Positions 53,586-61,064 of a stretch of DNA of 64,000 nt are shown here, in pieces. The notes below the pieces were generated by a model. It worked only from the letters and a program-made list of their open reading frames with translations, had not been told where the DNA came from and ran no database searches. Every line of letters begins with the position of its first letter. Positions within the stretch are counted from its first letter, which is position 1. The DNA is taken from contig NZ_QKLF01000002.1 of the NCBI RefSeq assembly GCF_003224335.1, forward strand, positions 1 through 64,000, in the 5' to 3' direction. The position numbers and the translations under genes were made by a program. This DNA is from Curtobacterium sp. MCJR17_055. Lineage in GTDB: Bacteria > Actinomycetota > Actinomycetes > Actinomycetales > Microbacteriaceae.

Positions 53586-54886
53586 GCGTAGAGCGGGAAC
53601 GCGTCGGTCAGGGCCTCCACCCGGGCCGAGAGCGCTTCGATGTCCGGGTTCGGCATGAGGGTCAGCGCGATGATGTCCGCCACCTCGGTGAACTCGGCGT
53701 CGCCGAACCCGCGGGTCGCGAGCGCCGAGGTGCCGATGCGGACACCCGAGGTGACCATCGGCGGACGCGGGTCGAACGGCACCGAGTTGCGGTTCACGGT
53801 GATGCCGACCTCGTGCAGCAGGTCTTCTGCCTGCTTGCCGTCGACCTCGGACTCGCGCAGGTCGACGAGCACCAGGTGCACGTCGGTGCCGCCGGTGAGG
53901 ACGTCGATGCCCGCGGCCTTGGCGTCGTCCTGCGTCAGCCGCTCGGCCAGTGCCTTCGCACCGCGGAGCGTGCGCTCCTGGCGGTCCTTGAACTCGGGCG
54001 TCGCGGCGAGCAGGAACGCGGTGGCCTTGGCGGCGATCACGTGCATGAGCGGGCCGCCCTGCTGCCCCGGGAACACGGCCGAGTTGAGCTTCTTGAAGAG
54101 CGACTCCTCGTTGGACAGGATGATGCCCGAGCGGGGACCCGCGAGCGTCTTGTGCACGGTCGAGGAGACGACGTGGGCGTGCGGGAGGGGCGACGGGTGC
54201 AGGCCCGCGGCGACGAGCCCGGCGAAGTGCGCCATGTCCACCCAGAGCGTCGCACCGACCTCGTCGGCGATCTCGCGGAACTTCGCGAAGTCGAGCTGAC
54301 GGGGGTACGCCGACCACCCGGCGATGAGGACCTTCGGCTGGTGCTCGATCGCCTTCGCGCGGATGTCGTCGTAGTCGACCTCGAACGTCTCCGGGTCGAC
54401 GCCGTAGGACACGGCGTTGTAGATGCGGCCGGAGAAGTTGAGCTTCATGCCGTGGGTCAGGTGGCCGCCGTGGGCGAGCTCGAGGCCCAGGATGGTGTCG
54501 CCGGCGGAGGCGATGGCGTGCAGGACCGCGGCGTTCGCGCTGGCGCCGGAATGCGGCTGCACGTTCGCGTACGCGGCACCGAAGAGGGCCTTCGCGCGGT
54601 CGATGGCGAGCTGCTCGGCGATGTCGACGAACTCGCAGCCGCCGTAGTAGCGCTTGCCCGGGTAGCCCTCGGCGTACTTGTTCGTGAGCACCGAGCCCTG
54701 CGACTCGAGGACGGCGCGGGGCACGAAGTTCTCGGACGCGATCATCTCGAGGGTGTCGCGCTGACGGCCGAGTTCCTGCTGGAGGACGGCCGCGATCTCC
54801 GGGTCGACCTCGGCGAGCGGGGCGTTGAAGGTGGTCCGGGCTGCGTCGGCGGACGCGGCGGCGGGGGTGAGATCGGTGATGGACAC
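53582..54886 (-). CDS. glyA: serine hydroxymethyltransferase
   Basis: A 434-residue PLP enzyme that converts serine and THF to glycine and methylene-THF. The N-terminal [28 protein letters not shown] and the PLP-lysine segment [13 protein letters not shown] are present. The GTG at 54886 is chosen because GAGGAG lies just upstream; the in-frame ATG at 54916 lacks a site. It leads a two-gene operon with folD, controlled by the ZTP riboswitch about 60 bases upstream. Confidence 0.94.
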   Translation of the reverse strand: MSITDLTPAAASADAARTTFNAPLAEVDPEIAAVLQQELGRQRDTLEMIASENFVPRAVLESQGSVLTNKYAEGYPGKRYYGGCEFVDIAEQLAIDRAKALFGAAYANVQPHSGASANAAVLHAIASAGDTILGLELAHGGHLTHGMKLNFSGRIYNAVSYGVDPETFEVDYDDIRAKAIEHQPKVLIAGWSAYPRQLDFAKFREIADEVGATLWVDMAHFAGLVAAGLHPSPLPHAHVVSSTVHKTLAGPRSGIILSNEESLFKKLNSAVFPGQQGGPLMHVIAAKATAFLLAATPEFKDRQERTLRGAKALAERLTQDDAKAAGIDVLTGGTDVHLVLVDLRESEVDGKQAEDLLHEVGITVNRNSVPFDPRPPMVTSGVRIGTSALATRGFGDAEFTEVADIIALTLMPNPDIEALSARVEALTDAFPLYA

Positions 54887-54946
54887 GGGACTCCTCGTTG
54901 TCTGGCCGCCGCGCACACGCGTACGACGGGGTGGACGGGTGGGCGC

Positions 54947-55023
54947 GGCCCAGGCGTACGGCTGCGCTCCGTGTCAGGTGTCGCTCCCCGATGGTGACCC
55001 ATCCAACGCCAGTCGCGACCGTT
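54947..55023 (-). ncRNA. ZTP (pfl) riboswitch controlling glyA-folD
   Basis: On the minus strand the sequence contains the pfl hallmarks in order: TCGCGACTGGCG near the 5' end, CGGGGAGCG in the middle, and GCCGTACGCCTGGGCC at the 3' end, separated by short variable segments. pfl RNAs bind ZTP/ZMP, which accumulates when 10-formyl-THF is low, and turn on one-carbon genes such as glyA and folD. A -10 hexamer TACGAT lies directly upstream. Confidence 0.9.
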
Positions 55024-55025
55024 CG

Positions 55026-55031
55026 ATCGTA
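55026..55031 (-). promoter_or_regulatory. -10 hexamer TACGAT of the glyA-folD promoter
   Basis: TACGAT is followed by a transcription start that would fall at the first bases of the ZTP riboswitch, as expected for this aptamer. Confidence 0.55.
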
Positions 55032-55064
55032 CCGAGGCCGCAGGTTCGTGTCACCCTTGTCCCC

Positions 55065-55352
55065 ATGACCATGCTGAGTCCGGACCTCGACGAGCGCACG
55101 TCGGTGCGGGCCGACGTCCCGTGGACGACCGTGGTGTGGGACGACCCGGTGAACCTGATGTCGTACGTCACCTACGTCTTCGAGTCGTACTTCGGGTTCC
55201 CGCGGGCGAAGGCCGAGCGCCTCATGCACCAGGTCGACTCCGACGGTCGGGCGGTCGTCGCGACGGGGCACCGCGAGGAGATGGAGCGACACGTGGAGGC
55301 CATGCACGGGTACGGCCTGCAGGCGACCGTCGACCGGGCCCCCGCCGCGTGA
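55065..55352 (+). CDS. clpS: ATP-dependent Clp protease adaptor ClpS
   Basis: A 95-residue N-degron recognition adaptor that delivers substrates to ClpA/ClpC. The characteristic [20 protein letters not shown] motif (residues about 20-39) forms the pocket with the conserved Asp, and the helix [18 protein letters not shown] follows. The ATG at 55065 has CACCCT seven bases upstream. The stop overlaps the DUF2017 gene as GTGA. It is divergent from glyA. Confidence 0.92.
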   Translation: MTMLSPDLDERTSVRADVPWTTVVWDDPVNLMSYVTYVFESYFGFPRAKAERLMHQVDSDGRAVVATGHREEMERHVEAMHGYGLQATVDRAPAA

Positions 55353-55825
55353 TCCCCTTCGTCCGTCGCGCCGACGGCGTGCACCTCGGACTGGCCTCCG
55401 GCGAGCGCGCCGTGTTGACGTCCCTCGTGGAGCAGTTGCGCCAGGTCCTCGACCACGACCTGGCGACGGACCCGGTGGCGACGCGGATGTTCCCGGACGC
55501 CTACCCGGGGGACGACGAGGCCAGCGCCGAGTTCCGCCGGTACACGCAGGACGACCTGCGCACCGCCAAGTCCGCCAACGCGGCCGTCGTGCACGAGTGG
55601 CTGACGGGCACCCGGGACGGAGCGCTCACCCGCGCCGACGAGCAGGCCTGGCTCCGGTCGCTGACCGACCTGCGGCTCACCATCGCGGACCGCCTGGGCA
55701 TCGTGGACCGGGACACCGCGGACAACGGCCTGGACGGGGACGACGGCAGCATCGGCCTGCGGGACGTCTACGACTGGCTCGGGTACGTGCAGGAGCACCT
55801 GGTCGTCACGATCTCCTCCCGCTGA
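55349..55825 (+). CDS. DUF2017 family protein
   Basis: A 158-residue cytoplasmic protein of an actinobacterial family of unknown function that regularly follows clpS. Recognisable parts are [35 protein letters not shown] and [13 protein letters not shown]. It is helical with no membrane segment. The GTG overlaps the clpS stop, so it is translationally coupled and may act with the ClpS/ClpC degradation pathway; that link is an inference. Confidence 0.8.
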   Translation: MIPFVRRADGVHLGLASGERAVLTSLVEQLRQVLDHDLATDPVATRMFPDAYPGDDEASAEFRRYTQDDLRTAKSANAAVVHEWLTGTRDGALTRADEQAWLRSLTDLRLTIADRLGIVDRDTADNGLDGDDGSIGLRDVYDWLGYVQEHLVVTISSR

Positions 55826-55898
55826 CGGCCAGGAGGCCCGTTCCACCGCCGCCACGTGCCTCCCGTCCGGTCGCGCGCTGACGCGCGCACGCCCCCGG

Positions 55899-55904
55899 TA
55901 CCCT
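55899..55904 (+). promoter_or_regulatory. -10 hexamer TACCCT of a leaderless purU promoter
   Basis: TACCCT, then GATCCG, then GTG at 55911. Confidence 0.6.
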
Positions 55905-55910
55905 GATCCG

Positions 55911-56780
55911 GTGACGACCCCGACGCCCGAGACCCCCACGCACTGGACCCTGACGCTGGTCTGCGACGACCAGCCCGGCATCGTGCACGCCGTCTCCGGA
56001 GCGGTCGTCGCGGCCGAGGGCAACATCACCGAGTCCCAGCAGTTCTCCAGCGCGGACACGGACACCTTCTTCATGCGCCTGCAGGTGATGGCACCGGTGG
56101 ACCGCCAGACGTTCCAGGAGGCCCTCGCTCCCGTCGTCCAGCGCTACGGCATGCGCGTGCAGCTCGACATCGTCGGCCGGCCGATGCGGACGCTCGTCCT
56201 CGTGTCGAAGGCCGGCCACTGCCTCAACGACCTGCTGTACCGGCAGCGCGGCGGGCAGCTGCCGATCGACGTGCCGCTCGTGCTGTCGAACCACACCGAC
56301 CTCGCCGAGCTGGCGTCGTTCTACTCGGTGCCGTTCGAGCACCGACCGGTGTCCGACGCCGGGTCGAAGGCCGCGATGGAGCGCCGGATCCTCGAGGCGG
56401 TCGAGGAGCACGACATCGAGCTCGTCGTCCTCGCCCGGTACATGCAGATCCTCTCCCCCGAACTCTGCGCGGCGCTCGCCGGTCGTGCGGTGAACATCCA
56501 CCACTCGTTCCTGCCCGGCTTCAAGGGCGCGAACCCGTACCGGCAGGCGCACGCCCGCGGGGTGAAGCTCATCGGCGCGACGGCGCACTTCGTCACGAGC
56601 GACCTCGACGAGGGCCCGATCATCGAGCAGAACGTCGTGCGGGTCGACCACACCAAGGAGCCCGCCGAGCTGGTGTCCATCGGTCAGGACGAGGAGTCCC
56701 GCACCCTGACCCAGGCCGTGCGCTGGATCGCCGAGGACCGCGTGCTCCTCGACGGCGCCCGCACGATCATCTTCAAGTAG
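55911..56780 (+). CDS. purU: formyltetrahydrofolate deformylase
   Basis: A 289-residue enzyme that hydrolyses 10-formyl-THF to THF and formate, balancing the folate pool. The N-terminal ACT domain (about 10-85) begins WTLTLVCDDQPGIVHAVSGA. The formyltransferase-like domain has LVLSNHTDLAELA, the catalytic NIHHSFLPGFKGANPY and the aspartate in VTSDLDEGPIIEQ. The GTG start is leaderless. It lies near folD/glyA, all acting on one-carbon folates. Confidence 0.92.
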   Translation: MTTPTPETPTHWTLTLVCDDQPGIVHAVSGAVVAAEGNITESQQFSSADTDTFFMRLQVMAPVDRQTFQEALAPVVQRYGMRVQLDIVGRPMRTLVLVSKAGHCLNDLLYRQRGGQLPIDVPLVLSNHTDLAELASFYSVPFEHRPVSDAGSKAAMERRILEAVEEHDIELVVLARYMQILSPELCAALAGRAVNIHHSFLPGFKGANPYRQAHARGVKLIGATAHFVTSDLDEGPIIEQNVVRVDHTKEPAELVSIGQDEESRTLTQAVRWIAEDRVLLDGARTIIFK

Positions 56781-56788
56781 GTCCGCCG

Positions 56789-57196
56789 ATGCGCGACGCT
56801 CCCCGCAGTCCGGTCGACCCTGGCGACGACCCCGTGCCCGCGCCGGCCCCCACGCCGCATCCCCCGGTGGACGTCTGGACCGTCCTCCGGTCCCTGGTGT
56901 GTGCCTTCGGCCTGCTGTCCCTGGCGTACTGGGGCTACCTGTCGTGGCCGTACCCGTTCCCGGCGGTGTTCTTCATCGTCGGCGCCCCGCTCTTCGCGGC
57001 CGTCGTCTGGTACCTCTTCCGGTCACCGCGCTCCCCGATCGAGACCGACGTGGTCGGGAAGACCGTCGTCGAGACCGCCCTCGTCGTCGCCGCCGGTGCC
57101 ACCTGGATCTCGCTCGGCCACCCCGTCGTCGGGCTCGTGTTCGTCGTCGTCGCTGCGGTCAGCGGCGTGGTCGCGTTCCGGCGGGAGACCGCATGA
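56789..57196 (+). CDS. DUF2568 (YrdB-like) membrane protein
   Basis: A 135-residue integral membrane protein. A Pro-rich cytoplasmic N-terminus precedes four hydrophobic helices (LRSLVCAFGLLSLAYWGYL, FPAVFFIVGAPLFAAVVWYL, VVETALVVAAGATWISL, VVGLVFVVVAAVSGVVAF). The FRSPRSPI loop between helices fits the family. Its function is unknown. It lies 8 bases after purU and overlaps nagA as ATGA, so it is in an operon with both. Confidence 0.78.
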   Translation: MRDAPRSPVDPGDDPVPAPAPTPHPPVDVWTVLRSLVCAFGLLSLAYWGYLSWPYPFPAVFFIVGAPLFAAVVWYLFRSPRSPIETDVVGKTVVETALVVAAGATWISLGHPVVGLVFVVVAAVSGVVAFRRETA

Positions 57197-58356
57197 CCGA
57201 CGCAGGCCGCGGGGACCGCGTGGAGGCCCGGACCACGCTGTTGCGCGCCGCCCGCCTGGTCGACGTGGCCGGGTCCGTCGAGGACGGATGGGTGCTCGTC
57301 GGCGGCGACACGATCCTCCAGGCCGGGTCCGGAGCCGCACCCGCGGCGGAGGAGGTCGTCGACCTCGACGACGCGGTCCTGACGCCCGGCTTCACGGACC
57401 TGCACGGGCACGGCGGCGCGACCGAGGCGTACGAGGACGAGTCCTTCACCCGTGCCCTCGCGGTGCACCGCTCGCACGGCACCACCCGGTCGGTCCTGTC
57501 GCTCGTCGCGAACCCCGTGCGCGCGTTGGTCGCGTCGCTGGCGCAGGTGCGTACCGTGATGGCGACGGACCCGCTCGTGCTCGGCGTCCACCTGGAGGGG
57601 CCGTTCCTCTCCCCGCACAACAAGGGCGCCCACAACGAGGACCACCTCATCGCGCCGACCCCGGCGGACGTCGACACCCTGCTCGAGGCCGGCGAGGGCG
57701 TCCTCCGGCAGATCACCATCGCGCCCGAGCTGCCGGGAGCGGTCGACGCCGTCCGCCGGTTCGTCGCCGCGGGCGTCACGGTCGCGGTCGGACACACCGT
57801 GGGGACGCTCGACCAGGCGCGTGCCGCCTTCGACGCCGGCGCCACCGTCCTGACGCACGCCTTCAACGCGATGCCTGGGCTACACCACCGTGCGCCGGGG
57901 CCGATCGGGGCGGCGGTGTCGGACGACCGGGTCACGCTCGAGCTGATCCTGGACGCGGTCCACGTGCACCCCCTCGTCGCCGCGACGCTGTTCCGCGCCG
58001 CCCCGGGTCGGGTCGCGCTCATCACCGACGCGATGGGTGCGGCGGGAGCGGCTGACGGCGACTACCGCCTCGGGTCCCTCGACGTCACCGTGACGGACGG
58101 GGTCGCGCGCGTCGCCGGGACGGACACCATCGCAGGGTCGACCCTGACGCAGGACGTCGCACTCCGGAACGCCGTGACCCTCGCCGGGCGGACGCTGCCC
58201 GAGGCCGTGGCGGCGCTCACGAGCACCCCGGCCGCGGCGATCGGGCTCGGGGACCGGCTCGGCCGACTCGCGCCGGGGTACGCGGCGGACCTCGTCGCGC
58301 TGTCGCCGACGCTCGAGGTGCGGCGGGTGTGGGGCGGCGGGCGCGAACTGCGCTGA
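57193..58356 (+). CDS. nagA: N-acetylglucosamine-6-phosphate deacetylase
   Basis: A 387-residue amidohydrolase that removes acetate from GlcNAc-6-phosphate in amino-sugar and cell-wall recycling. Metal and catalytic motifs: DLHGHGG near residue 68, GVHLEGPFLSPHNKGAHNE, VAVGHTVGTLDQ, LTHAFNAMPG and the catalytic aspartate in ALITDAM. The ATG overlaps the DUF2568 gene. No nagB or transporter lies in the window. Confidence 0.9.
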   Translation: MTDAGRGDRVEARTTLLRAARLVDVAGSVEDGWVLVGGDTILQAGSGAAPAAEEVVDLDDAVLTPGFTDLHGHGGATEAYEDESFTRALAVHRSHGTTRSVLSLVANPVRALVASLAQVRTVMATDPLVLGVHLEGPFLSPHNKGAHNEDHLIAPTPADVDTLLEAGEGVLRQITIAPELPGAVDAVRRFVAAGVTVAVGHTVGTLDQARAAFDAGATVLTHAFNAMPGLHHRAPGPIGAAVSDDRVTLELILDAVHVHPLVAATLFRAAPGRVALITDAMGAAGAADGDYRLGSLDVTVTDGVARVAGTDTIAGSTLTQDVALRNAVTLAGRTLPEAVAALTSTPAAAIGLGDRLGRLAPGYAADLVALSPTLEVRRVWGGGRELR

Positions 58357-58479
58357 CGATCGGCGCTCCGGTCCGCGGACGTCTGTGACACTCCGTGACG
58401 GCATGCGGCGCCGGCCTCGACCCGGCTGCATAGGCTCCCTGCACCGGCGGACCCACCGCCGCCACCCGGAGGAGCACCG

Positions 58480-59142
58480 ATGCCCGAGCAGTCCATCGCC
58501 GAACAGGTCGACACGTTCAACGAGGGCTTCATCGCCCAGATCGGCCCCGACCTGAGCGCGGTGTTCGACCGGGAGCAGGCGGCTCTCCGTGCAGCGGGTG
58601 TGCCGAGCACCGCCGCCGGCGTGGGCGACACCGTCCCCGACGCCGCGCTGCTGACGGCGACCGGCACCGACACGTCACTGGCCGCCGAGCTCGACGGCTC
58701 CCCCGCCGTCGTGGTGTTCTACCGCGGCGCCTGGTGCCCGTACTGCAACCTGACGCTCCGCACGTACCAGCAGGACCTGCTGCCGGAACTCACCGCCCGC
58801 GGGGTCCGGCTCATCGCGATCTCACCGCAGACGCCCGAGGGCTCGGAGCAGGCGATCGCGAACGGCGAGCTGGCGTTCCCCGTCCTGTCGGACCCGGCAA
58901 ATGCCCTGGCCGCGCAGCTCGGCATCGTCACCGAGCCGGACGGGCCCGCGCGGGAGGCGCACACGCAGCTCGGCTTCGACGTCGCCGACAGCAACGTCGA
59001 CCACACGGCGCAGATCCCGTTCCCGTCGGTGTTCGTCGTCGACGGCGACCGGGTCGTCCGGTTCGCCGACGTGCACGTCGACTACACGACGCGCACCGAG
59101 GTGGCGGAGGTCCTCGACGCCGTCGACCGCGTCGCCGGGTAG
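58480..59142 (+). CDS. peroxiredoxin-like (AhpC/TSA, redoxin) protein
   Basis: A 220-residue thioredoxin-fold protein. The active-site motif FYRGAWCPYCN gives a CxxC, as in the PRX-like family, with the first cysteine as the likely peroxidatic residue. Helical N-terminal 50 residues (EQVDTFNEGFIAQIGPDLSA) are typical of this subgroup. It probably reduces peroxides, but the reductant and substrate are unknown. GGAGGAGCACCG precedes the ATG. It is a single gene. Confidence 0.83.
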   Translation: MPEQSIAEQVDTFNEGFIAQIGPDLSAVFDREQAALRAAGVPSTAAGVGDTVPDAALLTATGTDTSLAAELDGSPAVVVFYRGAWCPYCNLTLRTYQQDLLPELTARGVRLIAISPQTPEGSEQAIANGELAFPVLSDPANALAAQLGIVTEPDGPAREAHTQLGFDVADSNVDHTAQIPFPSVFVVDGDRVVRFADVHVDYTTRTEVAEVLDAVDRVAG

Positions 59143-59183
59143 CGGCTCGCCGGGTAGCGGGCGCTCGGACTTCGGGCCGCTCG

Positions 59184-59189
59184 TAGAGT
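59184..59189 (+). promoter_or_regulatory. -10 hexamer TAGAGT of a leaderless promoter (GNAT gene)
   Basis: TAGAGT, then GTGGCT, then ATG at 59196, which decides that start against a codon two positions earlier. Confidence 0.6.
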
Positions 59190-59195
59190 GTGGCT

Positions 59196-60170
59196 ATGGA
59201 CCACTCCGACGTCGTGGACGCCCTCGGCACCTGGACACCGGACACGACGAAGGAGCGGGACCCTGCCTGGCGCGACGCGCTCGCGGGGTGGGTCGGACCG
59301 GCCCTCGACCTCGTCGGGGACGCCGCGTGGGGCGCGATGGTGCGGGACGCCGTCGGGCTGCCCGTGGCTGATCCCCTCGCTTGGGCCAACCGGCGGATCG
59401 ACCTGCCGGGTGGCGGGTGGGCCGTCGCCGGCATCCGGTTCCGCGGGCGCGACGTCGAGAAACCCTTCGTCGACGTCATCGCGACGACGGCGACGCCGGA
59501 CGGAGCGGGCCTCGACGACATCGCCGTCCTCATGGACCACTACGCCGCGTTCGCACCCCGGTGCCTGCGGGTCCACCTGCCGGGCGACGTCTCGACGCCC
59601 GGCGCCGCTGCTGCCACCCCGCGTGGTGCCACGCTGCGCGCAGACCTGCTGGTCGTCGCCGGCGGGGTCGACGAGATCACCGCGCAGCCGCCGACCCGTC
59701 GGTACGAGGACGTGACGCTCGTCCGGACGAGCCCCGAGGACGCCGCCGGACTGGTCGCCTCGGTCTACCGGGAACGCATCGCCGACCAGCCGACCTCCGC
59801 CGACTGGGCGACACCGGCCGACGCGGAGTCCCTTGCCGAAGCGGACGAGCAGGGCCTCCTGTTCGAGGTCGTCGTGGCGGGCACGGTGGCTGGCGTGGTC
59901 GCCGCCGAGCGGGACGACTCGTACGGGCTGACCGGGTTCAGCGTGCAGGAGATCGTGCTCGACGCCGGTCACCGGGGTCGAGGTCTCGGCACGGCGACCG
60001 GGCAGCACCTGGCTCGCGCGCTCCCGGCCAGCCCGACGGACGTCCTCTGGGGCCACATCCACCCCGGCAACCGTGCGTCCCTGGCGAACGCCCGGTCCAT
60101 GGGTCGGCAGGTCGTGTCCTCGCTCGTCTGGGTCACGCCGTCCGGTGCGAGCGGCATGCCCGAGCGCTGA
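59196..60170 (+). CDS. GNAT-domain acetyltransferase-like protein
   Basis: A 324-residue protein. The N-terminal 175 residues have no recognised domain. The C-terminal half looks like a GNAT fold: VVAAERDDSYGLTGFSVQEI, the acetyl-CoA loop LDAGHRGRGLGTATGQHLA, and IHPGNRASLANARSMGRQ, the usual final helix. The substrate is unknown. It is a leaderless single gene, convergent with the hydrolase gene. Confidence 0.72.
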   Translation: MDHSDVVDALGTWTPDTTKERDPAWRDALAGWVGPALDLVGDAAWGAMVRDAVGLPVADPLAWANRRIDLPGGGWAVAGIRFRGRDVEKPFVDVIATTATPDGAGLDDIAVLMDHYAAFAPRCLRVHLPGDVSTPGAAAATPRGATLRADLLVVAGGVDEITAQPPTRRYEDVTLVRTSPEDAAGLVASVYRERIADQPTSADWATPADAESLAEADEQGLLFEVVVAGTVAGVVAAERDDSYGLTGFSVQEIVLDAGHRGRGLGTATGQHLARALPASPTDVLWGHIHPGNRASLANARSMGRQVVSSLVWVTPSGASGMPER

Positions 60171-60194
60171 GCCCAGGAGCTGGTCCGGCCGCCC

Positions 60195-61064
60195 TCAGCG
60201 GTCGGCCGGCCCCGCCGTCCCGCGGATCCACGACGCGATCATCGCCGTGGCCGTCGAGAACTCCGTCAGCGCCGGACGGTTCAGGAAGGCATGGCGGGTA
60301 CCCGGCAGGACGTGGTGTGCCACGTCGACACCGGCGGCACCGAGCTCCGCCGCGAAGAGGTCTCCCGAGGCCGCCATGTTGTCGTGCTCGGCGTTGATGA
60401 ACAGCGCCCGCGGGAACCCCCCGACGTCGTGGCCGCCGGGGAAGGCGAAGCGGTCCGACAGCCCACCGCCCCGACCGACGTAGTTGCGGTTCATCACGTC
60501 CAACGCCCACGGCGCGTGGGTGATCCGCCGGTGCCGACGCGAGCGCCGCCGCGCGTCGTGGTGTCGGGGGTGGACCGGGTGGAAGAACCCGTAGGCGAAC
60601 ACCGCTCCGGCCGGCGGGGAGGACCCGTCGTCGAGTGCGCGGAGCGTCGTGGCGGCCGCCAGGCACGCTCCGGCACTCGCGCCGCCGAGGACCACGCCGT
60701 CCGGGGACCGGGCGGCGACCGTCCGGTACGCCTGCAGCACGTCGTCGAGGGGCAGCGGGAACCGCACCCGGGGACGCCCCGCCCGCTGCCGGACCCATGC
60801 CAGGCCGGGGACCGGCGCCAGGCGGTGGTCCACCGTGGCCACCGGGACGCCGAGCCGGGCCAGTTCCTGCGCGACCGCGTGCGCCTCGGGCTGGTCGAGC
60901 CCGCCCCGGAAGAACCCGCCGCCGTGGAGCCAGAGGAGCGTCGGGGTGTCCGCGGTCCGGGCGGGGGACGCCTCGTACCACCGGATCGGGACGGCGTGGT
61001 CGGACTGCCCGGTGGTGCCGCTGGCCGCAGGCCCCCCGGCGTGCGTCAGCTGGCGCCGCCTCAC
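60195..61064 (-). CDS. alpha/beta hydrolase (HSL/esterase type)
   Basis: A 289-residue alpha/beta-hydrolase fold esterase. The oxyanion motif is LLWLHGGGFFRGG near residue 42, the nucleophile elbow is GGASAGACLA, the acid is in FINAEHDNMAASG and the histidine in PGTRHAFLNRP. This is the hormone-sensitive-lipase-like family acting on small esters. No signal peptide is seen, so it is cytoplasmic. The GTG at 61064 overlaps the GH92 stop as GTGA, coupling it to mannosidase synthesis; it might deacetylate or de-esterify imported glycan parts (inference). Confidence 0.8.
   Translation of the reverse strand: MRRRQLTHAGGPAASGTTGQSDHAVPIRWYEASPARTADTPTLLWLHGGGFFRGGLDQPEAHAVAQELARLGVPVATVDHRLAPVPGLAWVRQRAGRPRVRFPLPLDDVLQAYRTVAARSPDGVVLGGASAGACLAAATTLRALDDGSSPPAGAVFAYGFFHPVHPRHHDARRRSRRHRRITHAPWALDVMNRNYVGRGGGLSDRFAFPGGHDVGGFPRALFINAEHDNMAASGDLFAAELGAAGVDVAHHVLPGTRHAFLNRPALTEFSTATAMIASWIRGTAGPADR

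Noticed and set aside
52662-55307. A single 881-codon frame through folD and beyond
   Set aside because: Only the last 308 codons encode FolD; the rest overlaps glyA antisense-in-frame and gives arginine-rich nonsense. The GTG at 53585 coupled to the glyA stop is the proper start.
55831-55862. Further GGAGGCCCG terminator after the DUF2017 gene
   Set aside because: Only about six base pairs can form (GGAGGC with GCCTCC), so I do not list it as a firm terminator.
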